This document shows positions 7,001 through 9,526 of a DNA stretch of 9,526 nt, in pieces. This DNA is from Bacteroidales bacterium (lineage in GTDB: Bacteria; Bacteroidota; Bacteroidia; Bacteroidales; UBA1556), in contig JAOZSY010000055.1 of assembly GCA_029939445.1 (NCBI GenBank), forward strand, positions 1 through 9,526, written 5' to 3'. The stretch's first letter is position 1; each line of letters begins with the position of its first letter. The translations under genes and the position numbers were made by a program. Below the pieces are notes generated by a model that saw only the letters and a program-made list of their open reading frames with translations, did no database searches and was not told the origin of the DNA.

Positions 7001-8005
7001 TTATTTATAGACCAAAGAGTTATCATTACTCCATCATCTATTCAAAATCCATTATGTTTTAATGATGCTAATGGAAGTATTACTATAAATGTACAAGGCG
7101 CTATCACTCCTATTACATTCAATTGGAGCAATGGAGAGATTACACAAAATATTAGTAATTTACCTGCCGGAATGTATTCATTATCAATTATTGATAATGA
7201 TGGCTGTGAGGCAACATTCGATACTTTATTGATAGAACCATTAGAATTAACTGTAGATACATTATCAGAAAGTATTCCATGTGATATTGCTTGTATTGGA
7301 AAAGCATTTGCTAATCCACAAGGAGGAACAACACCATACCAATGGGTCTGGGACGATTCTTTTACTCAAGCTACAAATCCTGCTATACAATTATGTGATG
7401 GCATTTATACCGTAACTGTTACCGATGCTAATAATTGCATTCATTTGGATACTGTAGAAGTTAAAGACGAATCTGTTTCAATAAGCTTTTATGCTTGGGC
7501 AAGCAAAGATACAATCTATGAAGGCGAAAGCAGTCAGTTAAACTCTACTATATTAAATAATAATTATGCTTATTCGTGGCAACCTGTAGGCGGCTTATCT
7601 AATTCCACAATATCTAACCCAATAGCAACGCCTGGAGCTACAACCACATATACTGTTATAGCAACCGATCCTTATGGCTGTACATGGACAGATACCATTA
7701 CAATATACATTACTGATGTAATTTGCGATGAGCCTTATATTTATGTTCCAAATGCTTTTACTCCTAATAATGATGGTAAAAATGATGTTCTGAAAGTAGA
7801 ATCAAGTGTTGGTTATGATTTAGTTTTTCAGATATTTGATAGATGGGGCGAATTAGTTTTCGAGACTACAGACATTGACAGAGCTTGGGATGGTAATTTT
7901 AACGGAAAAGAACTTAGTGCAGGGGTTTATGTATATCACCTAACACTTATATGCTATAACCATCATACGTTTTCAAAAAAAGGTAATATAACTCTAATAA
8001 GATAA
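4025..8005 (+). CDS. T9SS-secreted cell-surface protein: SBBP-type propeller, PKD/Ig-like and SprB repeats, type B sorting domain
   Basis: 1326 residues from ATG 4025. Starts at 4016 (ATG) or 3995 (TTG) are possible, but the -7 box at 3998-4005 disfavours the latter. A signal peptide covers about 1-21. An N-terminal domain with FVENKGQW at about 33 (DUF7948-like) runs to about 245. SBBP-type repeats with T-Y-x-G-G motifs near 255, 320, 399, 479, 545, 608 and 689 then suggest a seven-bladed propeller. A PKD domain (YFWDFDDGNSS at 789) is next, followed by Ig-like modules (about 846-919 and 921-995), two SprB-type repeats (about 996-1148), another Ig-like module (about 1155-1234) and the gliding-motility CHU_C type B sorting domain from YVPNAFTPNNDGKND at 1240 to the end. 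By family knowledge it passes the outer membrane through the T9SS and stays cell-associated as an adhesin-like protein. The PorP/SprF gene six bases downstream is the expected partner. No enzymatic domain was recognised. Confidence 0.92.
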   Translation: MRTYFKILFLTLLLYPSLVSSITNDSLRISKLEFVENKGQWDNPISFKANINSGNIWIEENAITFDLYDSKAIEQLSNHKEGKKLLLEKGINRHSYQIEFIGVNRDCKITGVDKFEHYNNYYLGNDKSKWAHNASIYNSVIYNDLYKDIDLVIYEDNYNLKWDFIVKANADLSSIKLNYKGVDKLKIKKGNLEITTSVNKVTELKPIAYQKDINGKSKEIACKFILEDNTLSFEFPEGYDKNKELIIDPTLIFATYSGSTSDNWGFTATYDDEGFLYAGGIVFGNGYPTTIGAFQTNYDSLVDIGITKYDTTGSFLIYSTYLGGNYLEVPASLIVNNNNELLVFGTTSSLTFPTTQQAYDTIFNGGSSITISSYITFANGADLFISRFSSDGSQLMASTYLGGSGNDGTMPSSPLVTNYGDDIRGEIVIDANNNIYVVSTTGSANFPVSGSAFQTVKAANSDGIIVKLDNNLSSIIWSSFFGGNSNDAIYGIKVRPNFDIYITGGTSSTDIATTSNSYQTNYQGGSADGYIAEIAANGQSITHCTYVGSTQYDQSYLIDLDKYNNVYIFGQTKDTGNVFIHNALWNSPKDGQFITKFNPTLSSRVWSTTWGNGQAGIDVVPSAFMVDLCNRVYLSAWGGAVNDSTFGGFAGGSTFNLPITSNAIQSTTDGSDYYLMVMTDDASGLDYGSYYGGSTSHEHVDGGTSRFDNKGRIYQNVCAGCGGNSDFPTTTGCHSSTNNSGNCNNGVFKVDFNIPAIVADYIIPPVICLPDTSFFVNTSFLSHAATTQYFWDFDDGNSSTQESPWHIYGQSGIYQVTLIIIDPQSCNISDTITQQIVVLSGANNTLPTEYLCPGATTQIGLLPIQDTSVYFSWTPSTGLSDTSICNPYASPMVTTNYTLTATNGLCTDTIHQKVSVLYLIADAGNDTTLCNNSITLTGSGNFNDLNYLWSSTNLFNDTLNNYPTDSSYNHSFTNSTYLFFQVNNYGCSDYDSLFIDQRVIITPSSIQNPLCFNDANGSITINVQGAITPITFNWSNGEITQNISNLPAGMYSLSIIDNDGCEATFDTLLIEPLELTVDTLSESIPCDIACIGKAFANPQGGTTPYQWVWDDSFTQATNPAIQLCDGIYTVTVTDANNCIHLDTVEVKDESVSISFYAWASKDTIYEGESSQLNSTILNNNYAYSWQPVGGLSNSTISNPIATPGATTTYTVIATDPYGCTWTDTITIYITDVICDEPYIYVPNAFTPNNDGKNDVLKVESSVGYDLVFQIFDRWGELVFETTDIDRAWDGNFNGKELSAGVYVYHLTLICYNHHTFSKKGNITLIR

Positions 8006-8011
8006 TATTAA

Positions 8012-9082
8012 TTGAATAATAGGAAAAACATACTAAAAATTCTCATAAGATTTATTAATCCAATAAATCCTAAGTATGTACTATTATTAAGCCTTATTGC
8101 GATATCAAATAAAGCAATATCACAGGATATACATTTTTCGCAATTCCTAAACTCACCTTTAAACCTTAATCCAGCATTAACAGCCTACTCACAGGCAGAT
8201 TTTCGTTTAATACTTAATAACAGAAATCAATGGGCATCAGTTACTGTACCGTACAGAACTATATCGGGAAGTTTTGATTTTAAGATACTGAACAGAAAGA
8301 AAAATCGTGATTATTTCGGAATAGGAATAATTTTCAATAAAGATGAGGCAGGAGATTCTCATTATGGAACTATGCAAATGGGATTGTCCGGCTCATGGAT
8401 AAAATCGCTTAGCAGAAACAATCATCATACTATGTCTATTGGTGGGCAAGTATCATATTTTCAGCGCTCGATAGACTATTCACAATTATATTTCCCAGAA
8501 CAATGGAATGGTAGCATGTCTAATATTGGTCAGAATAATACCGAGATACTAATTGTAGATCAATTTAGTTTTATTGATTTTAGCGTTGGAGCCCATTACC
8601 TTTATACACCATCAAGAAATTTTATGCTTAATAGCGGAATATCCGTTTGGCATCTTACGCAGCCTAATCAGAATTTAATAGATAGCAAGGAAGCTACATT
8701 ATATATTAAAACACAGTTTTATATAGAAACAGATATTAAGACCAATACTCCTCTTGATATTCTACCGGCAGCTTTCTTTTCTATACAAGGGCCATACAAA
8801 GAGCTTGTAGTTGGTGCTAAGCTAAATTATAAATTCAATAAAACAAGAAATAATTATATGGCTCTAAGCACAGGTTTATATGGCAGAAACATTGATGCTC
8901 TAATAGTTTATGCTGGCATTGACTATAAAAGTGCCAAATTAGCAATTACATATGATATTAATATGTCGCCCCTAAAAACCGCAAGTCAGTACCGTGGCGG
9001 AATGGAGATTAGCTTAAAATGGCTAATCTTTAAAAACAAAAAGGCTCCTAAAAGACAAACTATACCCTGCCCCATTTTTTAA
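8012..9082 (+). CDS. PorP/SprF-family type IX secretion outer-membrane protein
   Basis: 356 residues. The signal peptide has a long n-region and a VLLLSLIAISNKAISQ core, with likely cleavage before DIHFSQF. The mature start QDIHFSQFLNSPLNLNPALT is the classic PorP/SprF signature. Alternating hydrophobic strands (GIGIIFNKDEAG, MSIGGQVSYF, FSVGAHYLY, YAGIDYKSAKLAITYDINMSPL) support a beta-barrel in the outer membrane. Length is typical. In Flavobacterium johnsoniae, SprF sits next to sprB and is needed to export that type B cargo, so this protein probably serves the cargo encoded just upstream. The only usable start is TTG at 8012, directly after an in-frame TAA (8009-8011) and six bases beyond the cargo stop, so translation is probably coupled. 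The stop TAA shares one base with the next ATG. Confidence 0.93.
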   Translation: MNNRKNILKILIRFINPINPKYVLLLSLIAISNKAISQDIHFSQFLNSPLNLNPALTAYSQADFRLILNNRNQWASVTVPYRTISGSFDFKILNRKKNRDYFGIGIIFNKDEAGDSHYGTMQMGLSGSWIKSLSRNNHHTMSIGGQVSYFQRSIDYSQLYFPEQWNGSMSNIGQNNTEILIVDQFSFIDFSVGAHYLYTPSRNFMLNSGISVWHLTQPNQNLIDSKEATLYIKTQFYIETDIKTNTPLDILPAAFFSIQGPYKELVVGAKLNYKFNKTRNNYMALSTGLYGRNIDALIVYAGIDYKSAKLAITYDINMSPLKTASQYRGGMEISLKWLIFKNKKAPKRQTIPCPIF

Positions 9083-9526
9083 TGAGAAAATCATCATATA
9101 TATGGCTTATAGTTTGCTTTTTATTAATTGGCGGCACTTCCATTGCCCAAAATAATGAGAAACAGATTTCTATTGCCAAGCAATATGTTCTTGAAAAGCA
9201 ATATTCCGATGCAAATATTATATACCTAAAGCTACTGAAAGCTGACTCTACAAATAATGAAATAAGGTATCTTTATGCTAAAAGTTTATACTTACAGCAT
9301 AGCAATACTAAAGCATACGAGCAGTTTAAGTTATTGGAAGGAATTGATAGTATTAACTCTGATTACTATTTCTTTTTTGCACAAACTGCCATCCAATTAG
9401 AAAAATATAAAGAGGCAATTTCTGCTTATTCACACTATATAAATACTGGAAAGAATCATGAATACAGACGTATTGCTGAGCAACAGCTTGAATCTTCAAA
9501 ACTAGCTTTAAGCTCCATTGATGATT
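9082..9526 (+). CDS. TPR-containing exported protein, probably PorE-like OmpA family (5' part)
   Basis: The first 148 residues are present before the window ends. MRKSSYIWLIVCFLLIGG...SIAQ is a signal peptide with cleavage near residue 23. TPR-like helices follow: QISIAKQYVLEKQYSDANII (28-47), a second unit around IRYLYAKSLYLQHSNTKAYEQF (61-82) and a third at YYFFFAQTAIQLEKYKEAISAY (95-116). The next stretch, EYRRIAEQQLESSKLAL, resembles the linker before PD40 beta-propeller and OmpA domains in T9SS TPR-PD40-OmpA proteins. Those proteins commonly follow porP/sprF genes, and PorE of Porphyromonas links the T9SS to peptidoglycan. The PD40 and OmpA parts would lie beyond the window, so that assignment is inference. 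The ATG overlaps the porP/sprF stop (TAATG), which indicates translational coupling. Confidence 0.75.
   Translation, partial: MRKSSYIWLIVCFLLIGGTSIAQNNEKQISIAKQYVLEKQYSDANIIYLKLLKADSTNNEIRYLYAKSLYLQHSNTKAYEQFKLLEGIDSINSDYYFFFAQTAIQLEKYKEAISAYSHYINTGKNHEYRRIAEQQLESSKLALSSIDD

Overview
The window looks like chromosomal DNA of a low-GC member of the Bacteroidota. The evidence is strong A+T bias, almost no Shine-Dalgarno sequences, several close matches to the Bacteroidota -7 promoter box (TAnnTTTG) just upstream of genes, and a cassette dedicated to the type IX secretion system (T9SS), which is essentially restricted to this phylum. No phage, insertion sequence, CRISPR, tRNA or rRNA was seen.

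Layout. The left edge (1-380) holds two unrelated gene fragments abutting near position 180: the end of a PAS sensor domain, then the C-terminal half of a GNAT acetyltransferase that has lost its N-terminal half. G+C drops from about 38% to about 25% across the junction. Next, on the minus strand, are a membrane-anchored phosphatidylserine decarboxylase (370-1341) and, upstream of it, a lipoprotein made only of two tandem Cache sensor domains (1445-2437). A 408-base divergent intergenic region follows, holding candidate promoters for both sides and a perfect AT palindrome. It precedes a small S4-type RNA-binding protein (2846-3055, plus strand). That gene converges on an exported TPR protein (3082-3804, minus strand) over a hairpin that probably terminates both transcripts. 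A second divergent region (3805-4024) leads into the main feature.

The right half (4025-9526) is one tightly packed plus-strand operon. It encodes a 1326-residue cell-surface protein (N-terminal DUF7948-like domain, seven-repeat SBBP-type propeller, PKD and Ig-like modules, SprB-type repeats, type B T9SS sorting domain), then a PorP/SprF-family outer-membrane protein 6 bases later, then a TPR lipoprotein/OmpA-type protein whose start codon overlaps the preceding stop and which runs off the window. By analogy with sprB-sprF in gliding Bacteroidota, the first protein is the cargo, the second its dedicated outer-membrane partner for export or anchoring, and the third a probable PorE-like periplasmic/peptidoglycan link. 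I see no clear sign of a wholly undescribed system. The most notable points are the chimeric left edge, the stand-alone double-Cache lipoprotein with a long candidate leader, the Clostridium-like decarboxylase, and the cargo-carrier-anchor cassette with a UUG-initiated middle gene.
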